DNA of 64,000 bases, taken from Harmonia axyridis. Taxonomy: Eukaryota > Arthropoda > Insecta > Coleoptera > Coccinellidae. The notes under the pieces were generated by a model that saw nothing but the letters and a program-made list of their open reading frames with translations, was not told the DNA's origin and ran no database searches. The translations under genes were made by a program, and so were the position numbers. Below are positions 21,801 to 30,639 of the stretch, one piece after another. Every line of letters starts with the position of its first letter. Position 1 is the stretch's first letter. Location of the stretch: the NCBI RefSeq assembly GCF_914767665.1, contig NC_059505.1, positions 43,583,506-43,647,505 on the forward strand, written 5' to 3'.

Positions 21801-24800
21801 CTGTCAACAACAGACGTACCAACCTAACAAATAAATATACATAGTTATATTCTTGGAGAAAGTATTGCTTTCAGAACATTTATCGAAATTCAATGAAGAT
21901 GAAAGATGCTTACATTCTGGATGTTCTGAAGTTCTTGTGACACTCATGACCGATTCCACGGACCCAACACGTACCAAATTAGCTGTTGGATGAACAATGA
22001 GGGTATTAGCACAATGGAGTGAGTGATATACAACGCCACAATGAAGAAAAAAAAAAGTACCAAAGTAATTCAGGTTCCAAAAGACTAATTTAATATTCAA
22101 CTAGAATGTTTTATACTATCTTAACACCATTAACTATAATTATCCTCTCCAGCCGGTACTTTCACCTCTGATTGATTAAATTAACTGACATCTCATCAAT
22201 TATAGTCTACACAAAGTTTTTCCTGAACTTCTTTTCCCTGTTCACTAGTTTAAAAATGTTTTTAAGGCAATTCTGCAGAAGGCAGCTAATTTCACACCGC
22301 CAGTTAAATCCAGTCAATCAGAGGTGATAATACCGGACCTCATAATCCAACGGTCATACCAAACTAATTCAGTTTTTTACTATCTTGATACCTTTTAACT
22401 ATAATTATCCTTTTCAGCCGGTACTTTCACTACTGGTTGACTAAATTAATTGACAGAATTTTAAATTATTATCTGGGGAATGGGGTAGTTCCGAAATTAC
22501 AGGTTTGACTGAGACATTTCATTAATTATAGTCTACAGAAAGTTTTTCCTGAACTTTCTTTCCCTGTTCACTAGTTTAAAAATGTTTTTAAGGCAATTTT
22601 GCAGCAAGCAGCTAATTTCACACCGTCAGTTAAATCCAGCCAACCAGAGGTGAAAGTACCGGACCTCATAATCCAACGATTACCGGTAGATACTCACAGT
22701 CCTTATCCTTGTTCCTCTCCTCCCTCAACTTCTTCGTCCTCTGGTACGTATCAGTGCTCTTGGCGTCCAAAGTGGCGTGTCTCTTTTCCGACATGCTCTG
22801 TCTCCCGAAAGCGTCCCTGCTGAAACCCTGAGGGTTCTCCAAGGACAACTGACTGGCGTACGTAGCGTCAGTGCCTCCTTGGATCGTGGTCTGCGAGGAC
22901 TCGGTGCTCCTGGTGTCGCTGCAGTTTATGCTGTTGAGACTAGCCTTGCCGTCTGGCTCGTGGTCCTTCCTACTCTCGACGATGCTGCCGTTCGAGAGGT
23001 TCATCTTGTTGGTCATGTGAACGTTTATCCTGGGAAAAGGGAGTTTAGTTAATGGTGTAAGCATACTTGAAGACTCGGAACTTCTTAGCCTGAAGGAAAG
23101 GCTAGACCAAGAAAGTTGTACCAGAAGGACTCACCTGGTGCTTTGCTGGTTGAGGACCCTGGAACCATACTCATCCTCTATCAATATAGGTTCTCCACCA
23201 TTCAAAGTAACGGTGGTCGTAGAATGATGACTATCAAACGATTGGTTGTTTGCTAACATACTGCTACTCCAGGTATCGTGAGTAGCCTGAAACGAGAACA
23301 AAATCCAACAGTTTTCAACATCGTTACACCACAAACAATTTGCTCACCTTGTAGTAACTCTCGTTCCTCAACTGGCTATTCTTATTATTACTATTACCGA
23401 CCAATCGGTCTATCACAGGGTTCCAGTTGTGTATCTGGTTCATTTTGTGGTTCTGGGAGTTCTCTCTGCTGTGGACGTAAGGGTTATAAATCACAGTGTT
23501 GGTGGAACCGCTGCTGGTTCCCGAATTGTTTTTCGAGGGGTCGCTGCTGTCGCTCGACTGGTAGATCTCGGATCCTAGACAGAAGTAAAAGTTAATTCGT
23601 CGAATTAACAAAGTCAATCTTTAGTATTTCGATTGATATAATTGTTGGATGTATTTTTGGAAGCGAAAAGAGTTTAATCTGTGGTTATTCTCTTCACGAT
23701 CAACTACCCTATTGGTGTACTCCAGGGTTCTATTCCTGGACCGTTAATTTTCGTAATAAAGTCGATTTGATGAATCAGGGACTTGTTAAGTATGGAATTA
23801 TCTCTTAAGAAACCAAGAGAACCAAAAGTATTCTTGGTAGGCGATTCCTAAAGCTGCCCACAGACCTCCGTACCGGATTAAAACCACCAAACATCAAAAA
23901 CTCACCTTCGCTCGAGTTCAGGAGGTTGGGGTTGCTCAAAGACGGCCCCACGGGGTAGTTCCTATTGGCCGGAGGCGGCGAAGAGGCCCTCCTGGCAATG
24001 GTCAGGGTGATGTTTCCGGGAACGGGTCCTTCCGTGTGCAGCATCGCCTTCCTAAGGGTCTCCATGGCGTCGGTGTTGGACTGTTGTAGGAGCGAGATGC
24101 CGTTCACGTTGAGCAGTTGGTCGTTTGTTTGCAGTCTTTTGTCTCTGGAGGCGGCGCCGCCGTTTATGACACTCTTGATGAAGATCCCCAGGTCCTGGTT
24201 GCCGCTGGTCTTGCCCTTGACGCTGATGCCAAGGCCGGCCTTCTCGGTGTCGTAGACGGGGATGTTGTAGGTTAGGACTTCCTTGTGCTTCCAAGGGAAG
24301 ATCATGGAGTCGTCCAGTTTTTCTGGAGGCTATAAGGGTGGGTTTTTGTTAGAAGTTGTTCTAGAGGTCGATTTTTTTATGAAAATCCATGCTTAGAGGT
24401 GTAAAGTAGTGTCAGCTGGAGTCCATAAGTTTCTTAGAGGGGACAAGTGTGTTGCTTTGCAAAATTCAGCTTTCTGGATTACTTAAGGTGTTTGTTGCTA
24501 AGACGGTAGGTCTTGTCGACTGGTAGTGACTTTACTAACGTCTAAATTATTTATAGACACCTCTAAAGTTATATCTTTGAGCAGTAGACAAGACCTGCTG
24601 TCTTGGCAACAGAAGGCTGGATCATGCAAAACATATCTTTTAACTGGTTACTTCTCAAAAGTATCTTCAAACAGCTCTGTACCACACAGTTTGATGAGAA
24701 ACTGTCCCTTCATCAGCTGATGGACCATTTACTGCTGACACAACTCTATTGCAAATAATTTCAAACCCTTCAAATAGGGCCTCCTTACAAGGTGAGCCAA

Positions 24801-27800
24801 AAAATACATATCAACGACCAATAACTGGCAGGCAATGAAAACTGAGATGAAACACATTGTTAGATGATTCCAGACCCCTTTAACATCGGATCAAACTTTA
24901 GCAAACACAATATTGATGAACACGTTCTGATCCAGGAATAATCTAACAACATTTTGGTCTTTGTTGGTGCGAAAATTAAAACAAACAGTAATGGATAAAA
25001 GCGATAGACAAAACTAAAGTAAAGCATCTAATTACATTGCACGATGTCGGTGTGTCCTGAAATTGGGACACTATTTTGGCTACAGTTCCCCCCCTTTCAG
25101 GAGTCCTATTTTGGAGGGCTTGAAGATGGCCCTGAGGCAAGGGAGGGATTGTTGGAGGTGAGTCGCTACTTCTACACGTCGAAGGGTCTACTGCATCCCC
25201 AGGCGACTTTTGTGCTTCAGACTCCTGTACAAGAAAGATCGGTGAAGGGGAACCAATACTATAATTCTCCATTCATTCATATAGGTTAAGGTTTTTCCGA
25301 ATTTTTAGAGTTTTTGAGTTTAATAATGATGTTAAAGTGAACGGTGGTTTTTTGAAAGTGTGACTTGGTCTTCATCTTATCACGTAATGCCTTTTTTCGT
25401 GCCCGTTTTGGGGTCTCACTGGTTGTGCATCAAGCCAAATAGCTTGACATTTTAACCAACTACTTGACTTGAAAATCAAGCTCGTGAAAATTACATATTT
25501 GAGCTTGTCTTGACTTGATTTTAGATATTTATTCCTTGACTTGATATCAAGCTACTTGATATTACTTGAGCTTGATATGCACGCGTCGCACGGCATATAT
25601 TTCTGCAATCTCGTGCGCGCTTAGACTAAATAAAGGGATTCCTCGAGCGCCGATAGACTGAAGCATTCGCCAGTGTGACTTTATTAGTAGTTTTCTCACA
25701 TTTCTATGAAATCTATTGGTAGATTTTGGTAGTTTCAGAAATATCTTCCAAACTTGGCCAAAATGGCCAAGGATTTTTTATCAATGCCAGCATCTTCAGT
25801 TCCTGTTGAAAGACAATTTTCCAGAGCTGGCCTTACAGTTACAAAAACCCGCAATAGGTTAGGTGACAAATCTAAAGGATGCCTTGACTTGAGCTCGACT
25901 TGAAATCAAGTCAAGCTCAAGCCAAGTAGCTTGAAAATCAAGCCAAACCGAGAATCCCTAAACGTAATGGACATTCCTTTGTGCTTATTGGTTTTACAGA
26001 ACAAAAATCTCAAAATATCTTGAGTTAACTGTCAAACGCAATGAGAAATGTTCAATGAAGGCATAACCGAGAAATAGCACTGCAAAAAAGGCACGAAAAA
26101 AGGCATATCATCATAAAGAGGATACAAATGTGTCATTTAAATTTGTCAAAACTGCTTCATTCGATTTCAAACTGAACTAAACGGTAGTTTTGACGCATAA
26201 CGAGCGAAAATACACTAAGTAGTGCTTCTCTAGCTAGGAGTACCAAACACAAGTGCTTTAAAAAAAAAAATACAAAAATGGGAAAGTTTCCAGTACTTAC
26301 AATTATCCTAGGAAGTTCGTTGTCAGTATCTACAACGTCTTCTTGCCTGGACACAACGATTCTAACCTTGCTACCGGGTGGTGCGTTCCTGAGAACAGCA
26401 ACAGCCTCTGATTGACTCTTGCCAGTCATTTCAACACCGTTGACTTCCAGCAACCGGTCGCCAATCTTCAAACGGCCATCTTCCACAGCTGCTCCCTGTA
26501 AATTCTATTTCTTACTTTTTTCTGCCTCCGATAGAACAACAAAAGAATTCTAGCATTTATATACGAAGACAAATCGTCCTTGTGTACATATAAAAGGAAA
26601 ATATGCGTATATAACTTGTATATTATACAGCCTCTGTGCGTCCATTCAAGTATGGTTAATAACTCCAAAAATATTGACTCGATCGAGTTGAAATTTGGTA
26701 GATTATTATTAGATTACAACACGAAGGCTTGTACAAAATTTGGTGGAGATTGCTCCTCTGGGTCTAGAAGATTTTCGTATTCTCCAACTTGAAACTTCTG
26801 CCCCGTTATGAGTGAATTCTTGTTTAGCTATAAAACCAAAAATTTTTACCTTAGGGATGATGTTCTTGATGTATATAGGACAATTCCCGCCAGCAGGGTT
26901 GTCTCTGGTCGTGATACTGAACCCCAATCCATGGGGACCTTTGGTAAGTTCTATCTCGATCTTCCTTCCGATCTTTCTGGTGTTTGCAGATAGCAAGGAC
27001 TTCAGGTTTTTAGAACCAGCTGGGATCTTCTTGGTTGGCGACACTGTTGCGACCTTTGTGTTTGGTGTATCTACGAAGAAAAGCATGGTTAGAGATCAAG
27101 TGCCAAGGATTGATAAGAGGTTTTGAAGGGATAAATGCACAAACATTTACGTTTTGGTTCAAATTCCACCATTGAGGAGTCTTCTTGGAATTTTTTGCCC
27201 TTGGGTTGCTTCTTGAGTGCGTTCGACGTGTAGCCTTTCACAACTCTCAGTCTGAGTTCAGAAGATGTCAGGGATAGCTTAAACATATCTTGGACTCTGA
27301 AAAAAGAAATGAAATAACAATTATAAAATAAGGAACAACAAATATTAATTTGATGAGGAATATTTCCAATTTTGCTGTACAAAAGTAAAATAGTGATCCC
27401 TTAAGAGAACCTTGGGGTACACCTCGATATTAAATCATATCCCGAGGTTCATCTATTCAAAAGTTGTTGCTTACCGTTGAAAAGGCATATTTAACAAATT
27501 CTGTCCGTTAATCTCTATAATTCTATCGTTTATGGCCAGTCTACCATCCCTGTCTATCCTGCCTCCAGGTTCAATCCCTTGAACAAGAAGTCCCTTATCT
27601 TTTCCATAGATGTCGTAGTCGGGCACAACATGGATTCCCAGAGGACCAAGTTCGTTTCTTATAAGAATCAGTTCACTGAAAGGAAATTGGTATTTAACTA
27701 TTTTTTTGCTTTGTTGCTAACTTCGTTTATTTTGATACTTTTTGTCTCTTAAGAAGTGATTTAGTTCGAAGTTTTATCAATTAAATACCTTGGTTCTGAT

Positions 27801-29421
27801 GAAGGAGTCGGACTTGTAGCTATGTTTGCCTGACCAAGGGGTTCCTTTCTTTTGTGTTCTCTTGGAAGTGATGTACTCGTATGGACTCTAGCCTTGGCCC
27901 TATCTGCTGCATCTGCCCATCTGAATCTAGAAAAAAATCGGTATAGTGGTAGAGAAACATGTTGCTATGGTATCAAAGTTCGAATATGGAAACATCTTCA
28001 ACCGTCTTAAAGAGCAACCATAACGAGTTGGAGCTACCTTCAAAGACAGAAAGTTTCGATAAAATAATTGCAGATAGACAGTTTTAGGGGCATTATAATA
28101 GAAGGTATCTAATTCTTCAAGTGTGCATTTTAGGACGTACGTTACTAAGAAGTTTTTGTCATAATTCGACACAAATTATGAATAACTGTAGCCCAAGTAC
28201 AGAGCCTTGCGGAACCCCGGAAGGTAGGGATTTTCGACCTTCTAATTAACATAAAAATCTTCTGTATCCTTACCCTGCTCCGTCCTCGAAGAACTGCATA
28301 GACAGCCTGTTGCTGCCGTCCCTCTGGATTCTTCTGAAGCCGGGGGCGTCATCTTCGTCCACGTAGCCGCCGATGTAACCGAGAGAGGGCGGGGGATCGG
28401 ATATCAAGGGAGCGGCGCTCCACCTCTTGGTGTTGTCGGCGGAGGGCAGTGGCGGGCCTGGGGGTAGTTGGTTTAGGGCGGGCTCGCTGCCCCTACGCAC
28501 CTGGAGCGATCCTATTGGCACCCCGTTGGCGATCTGTTCCCCTGTCACCTCGATGTCCGTTTGGGGGTAGGAGGTTCCATATTTGTCACCGTCCTATTTT
28601 GGGAACAAACGATAAACTTGAATTTCAACAATTTTTTAGTGGAGTAAATGGCGTCATCTATCATTTAACATTTCAAATGTTAGAAGTTACCAAGAGAAGA
28701 CGATATGGGATATAAGAAATGTAATAGAAACATTCCAGAAAATTCGGAAGACTTTCAACAAAGAAGATGAGTTTACGTTTGTTTGTTGTCTGAGATAAAT
28801 CTATTTCTGGCTAAAATTAACTTCATTACTGAAGAATTTGATAGTGGGTTCATATTCACCAAATGAAAGAAAAATAGTGATTCCTAATGAGAACCTTGGG
28901 GTACACCACGAACTCGTTACCCCGAGTTTTTTTTTTCAAGTTGTTGCTTACCGTTGAAAAGGCATATTCCACAAATTATGTCTGTTAATATCTTTAATTC
29001 TATACTTTAACCGTTTCAGACTTTCGCCAAAACAGAGTTTAAATATGTTTGTTGTTTTAGTACTAACTCTTTAAATGTTTATGTATCCTTTTCTCGAAGA
29101 AGACAATCTATACAAAGTTAACTTATAATCTCTCAGATTTGTTATCTAAATAATTTCATTTTTATCATTTCATTATAGCTTGTTTATAGTTCTTTTTTAT
29201 TTCGGATTGGTCATACTCACGTGAAAAATGTCGGGACTCCCCGTGCCAACTGAACTTCCACTGGCTCCATCTCCACCACCATGGTGAGGCCCATCGCCAT
29301 CTTCAAAACTGGCGAGGATCTGCTCCCTATCGTCAACAACGTCACAAAGTTTGTCGTCTGGGTCTAAGATGCCTCCACCTTGAGTTTGTAGATTGTGGAC
29401 CGATACCCATGACGCTGAACC
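12539..29421 (-). CDS. baz: Bazooka / Par-3 polarity scaffold, 18 exons, N-terminus missing
   Basis: Scaffold of the apical Par complex that binds Par-6 and aPKC and self-associates at the cortex. Minus-strand exons in order: 29221-29421, 28274-28593, 27789-27926, 27475-27675, 27151-27296, 26850-27070, 26301-26495, 25036-25224, 23906-24329, 23348-23574, 23135-23286, 22698-23029, 21242-21327, 20856-21178, 19074-19452, 17015-17307, 14845-14931, 12539-12833. Phases agree at each junction and give 1402 residues to a TGA stop. Visible domains (numbered from the first visible residue): end of the CR1 oligomerisation domain 1-50, PDZ1 ~220-305, PDZ2 ~370-460, PDZ3 ~550-650, aPKC-binding CR3 ~880-950, basic segment FRFGKHRK ~1050, then polyGln and a charged C-terminal region. 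The first ~40 residues (MKVTVCFG-type start) were not found. Introns hold many transposons. Confidence 0.95.
12919..14358 (+). mobile_element. Tc1-like element remnant split by a palindrome
   Basis: Left end agggttttcccatatgaggc and right end acctcttattggaaaaccct are inverted repeats. Next come a tgacatttgacaagtaaa segment and a broken transposase starting MERYTI (ATG near 13002). Later come KELGIPQKSLHRILSRYS and a fragment resembling WPPRSPDL..FFLWGY with stops. The right end is cut off from the body by the palindrome 13363-14290. Lies in the last bazooka intron. Confidence 0.65.
13363..14290. repeat. ~930-bp palindrome (foldback element)
   Basis: Arms 13363-~13790 and ~13855-14290 are inverted copies with small differences; about 65 bp separate them. 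Inner boundaries carry caccctgtag/ctacagggtg, and near 13495 and 14160 there is a second pair of acagggtgaatt tips. So it may be a small TIR element inside a bigger inverted duplication. It interrupts the Tc1-like remnant. Confidence 0.85.
14845..14931 (-). CDS. baz: baz exon: short coiled segment
   Basis: 29 codons encoding NRKEPLSDSQIVQMRLQVQQ and RLKVEEER. Acceptor cccccag, donor AG|gtatgc; phase fits both sides. Confidence 0.85.
15690..15850. repeat. ~155-bp segment repeated at 18465-18620
   Basis: From ctgtcaaatttgttgtacag to the gaataata region the sequence matches 18465-18620 (cagaaaacaattctgccaac) in the same orientation with moderate divergence. Both are intronic in bazooka. Confidence 0.7.
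16393..16855. mobile_element. Foldback MITE, copy 1 (463 bp)
   Basis: Ends atacgctctattagtg and its complement; arms of about 200 bp. It contains the CRE-like octamer TGACGTCA near the tip and a tail-to-tail centre around cagattttgtaaaaagccgt. Nearly the same element is at 41342-41802. Confidence 0.85.
17015..17307 (-). CDS. baz: baz exon: Arg/Gln-rich C-terminal region
   Basis: Encodes VIPENSVAPPVKYRNNGEVQ, then YYQSDDRENLYDHARQQQ and HYVNYNELQSHL. GC-rich compared with its surroundings, which suits coding. Ends with AG|, completed by C in the next exon. Confidence 0.88.
17531..18460. repeat. ~930-bp inverted duplication of a TIR element
   Basis: The left half (17531-~18020) looks like one complete element with ends tggtggatttatgcacc and ggtgcataaatccccca; the right half is its inverted copy. 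Both are full of the short motif CTTAGTTCTTAG/CTAAACCTAAG, including a 26-bp direct tandem near 17560-17620. Intronic in bazooka. Confidence 0.85.
19074..19452 (-). CDS. baz: baz exon: polyglutamine region
   Basis: Starts FGKHRKVDFPN and continues with several glutamine runs, the longest 12, plus His-rich segments, ending HAEQVQ. Mixed CAG/CAA codons. The complementary strand gives a long Leu-rich frame that is only its shadow. Confidence 0.92.
19617..20790 (+). mobile_element. Decayed mariner in a bazooka intron
   Basis: Starts ttacaactttg-like (tatacaactttgtttccgcc) and spans a full-length but broken mariner transposase. The insert sits between exons 19074-19452 and 20856-21178, opposite to bazooka's direction. 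Confidence 0.75.
19783..20779 (+). pseudogene. Mariner transposase pseudogene
   Basis: Begins MSAYEPNS and reads through many stops and frameshifts. Recognisable pieces are ERRLFACEQLLARQRQKGFL, then VTGDE (first catalytic Asp), a DNTRPHVAK-like segment (second Asp) and PPCSPDVAPSDYHLFRSM (third Asp, mariner DD34D pattern). Ends near GIRTLPERSVFF. Not functional. Confidence 0.8.
20856..21178 (-). CDS. baz: baz exon: basic coiled region
   Basis: Encodes IQMQEEGDPAYSYRGPSG, then KVIRGRGCEESFRAAVDD and a Lys-rich end KKKPGILKGIGSMF. The split AG|G codon joins it to FGKHRK, making the Par-3 motif MFRFGKHRK. Confidence 0.92.
21242..21327 (-). CDS. baz: baz exon: second 14-3-3/Par-1 type site
   Basis: 28 codons encoding LGPSLGMKKSSSLESLQTMV, the conserved Ser-rich site after CR3 that is a second Par-1/14-3-3 site in fly Bazooka. 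Ends phase 0. Confidence 0.92.
21491..21542. repeat. Perfect 19-bp hairpin
   Basis: aacctaaccttacaagaac at 21491-21509 pairs exactly with 21524-21542 around a 14-nt loop. Intronic in bazooka; it may be a tiny MITE or recent palindrome. Confidence 0.6.
22153..22662. repeat. Two tandem copies of a small TIR element
   Basis: Elements at 22153-22336 and 22418-22662 both have ends ccggtactttcac and complementary ccgg tips with ~35-bp inverted repeats. Their left flanks (ctataattatcc) also match, giving a direct period of 265 bp. So an element plus its flank was tandemly duplicated. Intronic, right next to the CR3 exon. Confidence 0.7.
22698..23029 (-). CDS. baz: baz exon: aPKC-binding CR3 motif
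   Basis: Contains DAFGRQSMSEKRHATLD, the conserved aPKC-binding/phosphorylation motif of Par-3 (target Ser before the MSEKR or ISEKR residues). The basic stretch TKKLREERNKDK follows. One base is left for the next exon. Confidence 0.92.
23135..23286 (-). CDS. baz: baz exon: linker before CR3
   Basis: 152 nt encoding ATHDTWSSSM and GEPILIEDEYGSRVLNQQST. The split AG|G codon restores Arg at the junction to INVHMTNK. Confidence 0.85.
23348..23574 (-). CDS. baz: baz exon: Ser/Asn-rich region after PDZ3
   Basis: 227 nt encoding SEIYQSSDSSDPSKNNSGTS to LRNESYYK, low complexity. Phase fits both neighbours. Confidence 0.85.
23700..23760 (+). pseudogene. LINE reverse-transcriptase fragment
   Basis: Plus-strand translation at 23714-23758 reads GVLQGSIPGPLIFVI, close to the non-LTR retrotransposon RT motif GVPQGSxLGPLLF. 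Only this short motif remains. Confidence 0.55.
23906..24329 (-). CDS. baz: baz exon: complete PDZ3
   Basis: Encodes IFPWKHKEVLTYNIPV, then AGLGISVKGKTSG, LGIFIKSVINGGAASRD and a closing ITLTIARRASSP. The whole third PDZ domain is in one exon. It ends with one base over (SSEG). Confidence 0.95.
24400..24750. repeat. Imperfect inverted repeat
   Basis: Segments around gctaagacggtaggtcttgt and acaagacctgctgtcttggc are inverted copies, and weaker pairing continues outward to gtgtcagctg/cagctgatgg. Looks like a decayed foldback element in the intron before the PDZ3 exon. Confidence 0.45.
25036..25224 (-). CDS. baz: baz exon: Pro/Ser-rich linker between PDZ2 and PDZ3
   Basis: 63 codons, phase 0 at both ends, encoding ESEAQKSPGD and PTIPPLPQGHLQAL up to DTPTSCN. 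The donor (AAT|gtaatt) is weak, so the exact 3' end is less sure than for the other exons. It joins to PPEKLDDSMIFPWKHKE. Confidence 0.75.
25420..25961 (+). mobile_element. hAT-like element remnant, copy A
   Basis: Outer regions carry many copies of caagtagcttga/tcaagctacttga-like motifs in both orientations, and the right end is gaatcccta. In the middle is a C-terminal hAT dimerisation-region fragment with PVERQFSRA and LTVTKTRNRLGDKS. Flanks carry a tgccttttttcgtgcc inverted pair (25388 and about 26090-26106), so it may lie inside another element. Confidence 0.65.
26301..26495 (-). CDS. baz: baz exon: second half of PDZ2
   Basis: 65 codons, phase 0 at both ends: GAAVEDGRLKIGDRLLEVNG, then VRIVVSRQE. 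Joins smoothly to NIIPK of the previous exon. Confidence 0.92.
26850..27070 (-). CDS. baz: baz exon: linker and first half of PDZ2
   Basis: Encodes KIEIELTKGPHGLGFSITTR with the GLGF binding loop of PDZ2, ending IYIKNIIPK. In other Par-3 proteins PDZ2 has been linked to membrane lipid binding. Phase 0 into the next exon. Confidence 0.92.
27151..27296 (-). CDS. baz: baz exon: end of PDZ1 and linker
   Basis: Encodes VQDMFKLSLTSSELRLRVVK, the last helix and strand of PDZ1, then a basic linker to MVEFEPK. 146 nt, one base over at each end. Confidence 0.85.
27370..27423 (-). pseudogene. LINE reverse-transcriptase fragment next to the PDZ1 exon
   Basis: Minus-strand translation reads GVPQGSLKGSLFYF, matching the GVPQGS RT motif. 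It begins about 50 bp beyond the donor of the PDZ1 exon, in the intron. Confidence 0.55.
27475..27675 (-). CDS. baz: baz exon: most of PDZ1
   Basis: Encodes ELILIRNELGPLGIHVVPD through LAINDRIIEINGQNLLNMPFQ, with the carboxylate-binding loop as GPLGIHV. The donor is CG|gtaagc. The 3' 60 bp of this exon with its donor are duplicated at 28952-29010. Confidence 0.9.
27789..27926 (-). CDS. baz: baz exon: linker before PDZ1
   Basis: 138 nt; encodes FRWADAADRAKARVHT and a Ser/Pro-rich stretch ending SPTPSSEP. One base completes the previous codon and AG is left for the next, which joins to SELILIRN of PDZ1. Confidence 0.85.
28172..28240 (-). pseudogene. LINE reverse-transcriptase fragment
   Basis: Minus-strand translation reads KSLPSGVPQGSVLGLQLF, a good match to the conserved non-LTR RT motif. 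No longer frame survives. Intronic in bazooka. Confidence 0.65.
28274..28593 (-). CDS. baz: baz exon: linker with 14-3-3/Par-1 type site
   Basis: 107 codons, Pro- and Gly-rich. QVRRGSEPALNQL matches the conserved RRxSxPAL site between CR1 and PDZ1, which in fly Bazooka is phosphorylated by Par-1 and bound by 14-3-3. The exon ends FEDGAG and splices to FRWADAADRAKA in the next one (27789-27926). Confidence 0.9.
28868..29010 (-). pseudogene. Decayed duplicate of the PDZ1 exon end and its intron
   Basis: Matches 27380-27533. It includes the GVPQGS-like intron fragment, the donor (28946-28951, gtaagc) and about 57 bp of exon. The exon-like part reads INRHNLWNMPFQ against INGQNLLNMPFQ in the real exon. 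It lies in the intron upstream of the real PDZ1 exon. Upstream sequence of the exon and an acceptor are not duplicated, so it is probably not spliced in. Confidence 0.75.
29221..29421 (-). CDS. baz: baz exon: second half of CR1 oligomerisation domain
   Basis: 67 residues, phase 0 at both ends: SWVSVHNLQTQGGGILDPDD, then DDREQI and an acidic/His-Gly stretch typical of Par-3 after CR1. It begins after a cttgtttcag-type acceptor, so at least one upstream coding exon must exist; I could not locate it. Confidence 0.9.
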
Positions 29422-30600
29422 CTGAAACAATTGAAAAAACAAGATTAAACAACGTCACACTAGAGGAAACATCTTCAAAAACAGTTCTGTCGGCGAATGC
29501 CAAAATTCAAAATATTTGTTCACTAGTATTCACTTCGAAGATTGAAAATAATATATTTTTCAGGTTAGGTTAGGTTAGGATAAGTAAAGAACGTTGATGC
29601 TTGTATTTTTGAAATAATATGGTAGGGAAAATGTTGTAAGAAACTAAAATGAGTTGGCCTTATGTTATTTCCAAATTTGAAACACTGAACCAGATGAAAT
29701 AACTATCTTTTACATCTTAGATTATCTTCTTGGAATTTGTCTTTGTTCTTCTTATACATCTTCGATGTTTTAGCTATTCTGCCTCTCTCATATATCCTCA
29801 ACGTGCTTCATATATTCATCACATAGGTTTTGAAGAAGTATAATTCAATTTTATGTTGATGTGTTTGCTGGTGATTTGGTGTCCTTATTGAATGTTTGTT
29901 TGCTGATATTATCATCTTTCTATTGGTTTTAAAGATCTTATTACAATATAATAAACTCAAATCAAAACCAAACAGTTAATAACGTACACAAGATCGAGAA
30001 AAGATGCAACCAATCAATTTTATGCTATGAAAAAGGTTCATCCCCCTACATCATTAACTACAATAATTTCAGTAAGCCAACTTTGATTCATTAGCATTCA
30101 ATTAGAAGCGCTCTCTTGATTGTTTTCAATAATACACGAGCGCTCTGACTTTCTTTCTACTTGAAGCGCACAAGCACGAACCACCAACATCTCAGCCTAA
30201 AAAAAAAAAAAAAACATAAAGATTCGGAACAAGTTCCCATCTCTAATTATTTCCAGAAGAATTCACCGACGTGAGTTAGTTGTCTCCAGGTCTCTAGATA
30301 TACACCTGAGACTCGACTCATATCCTGTCGGTTGTCTTTCAAGGACGTACCTAGCAGACCTTAAAGTACGTAGCCTCCTATGAGCTGCACCTCGAAGCGT
30401 GAAATTAATTTTGCTCAAACGAAATTAGGACTGAAGCGTACTAATTTTACCTTAAAATGGTGCCTTTCTTGGTCCGACTGACAGTGCCTGAAATGGTGGC
30501 GAAATAGGCATGGTTACGTGCCTTTTTTGGTGACTGTTTCATTCGAAAGAAGACAATAATATCTACTTTTTATAGCAAAGTTATATAAACTCCTTTATAT
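29422..30600. other. Intron or 5' flank of bazooka
   Basis: No coding exon recognised. Contains three exact TTAGG units at 29565-29579 and an A-rich run at 30200. Around 30450-30530 there are gtgccttttttggtg-like motifs resembling those flanking the hAT remnant at 25.4 kb. Confidence 0.4.
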
Positions 30601-30639
30601 ATTGATATTATAGAGTATCTAATATATTGATATTATAGA

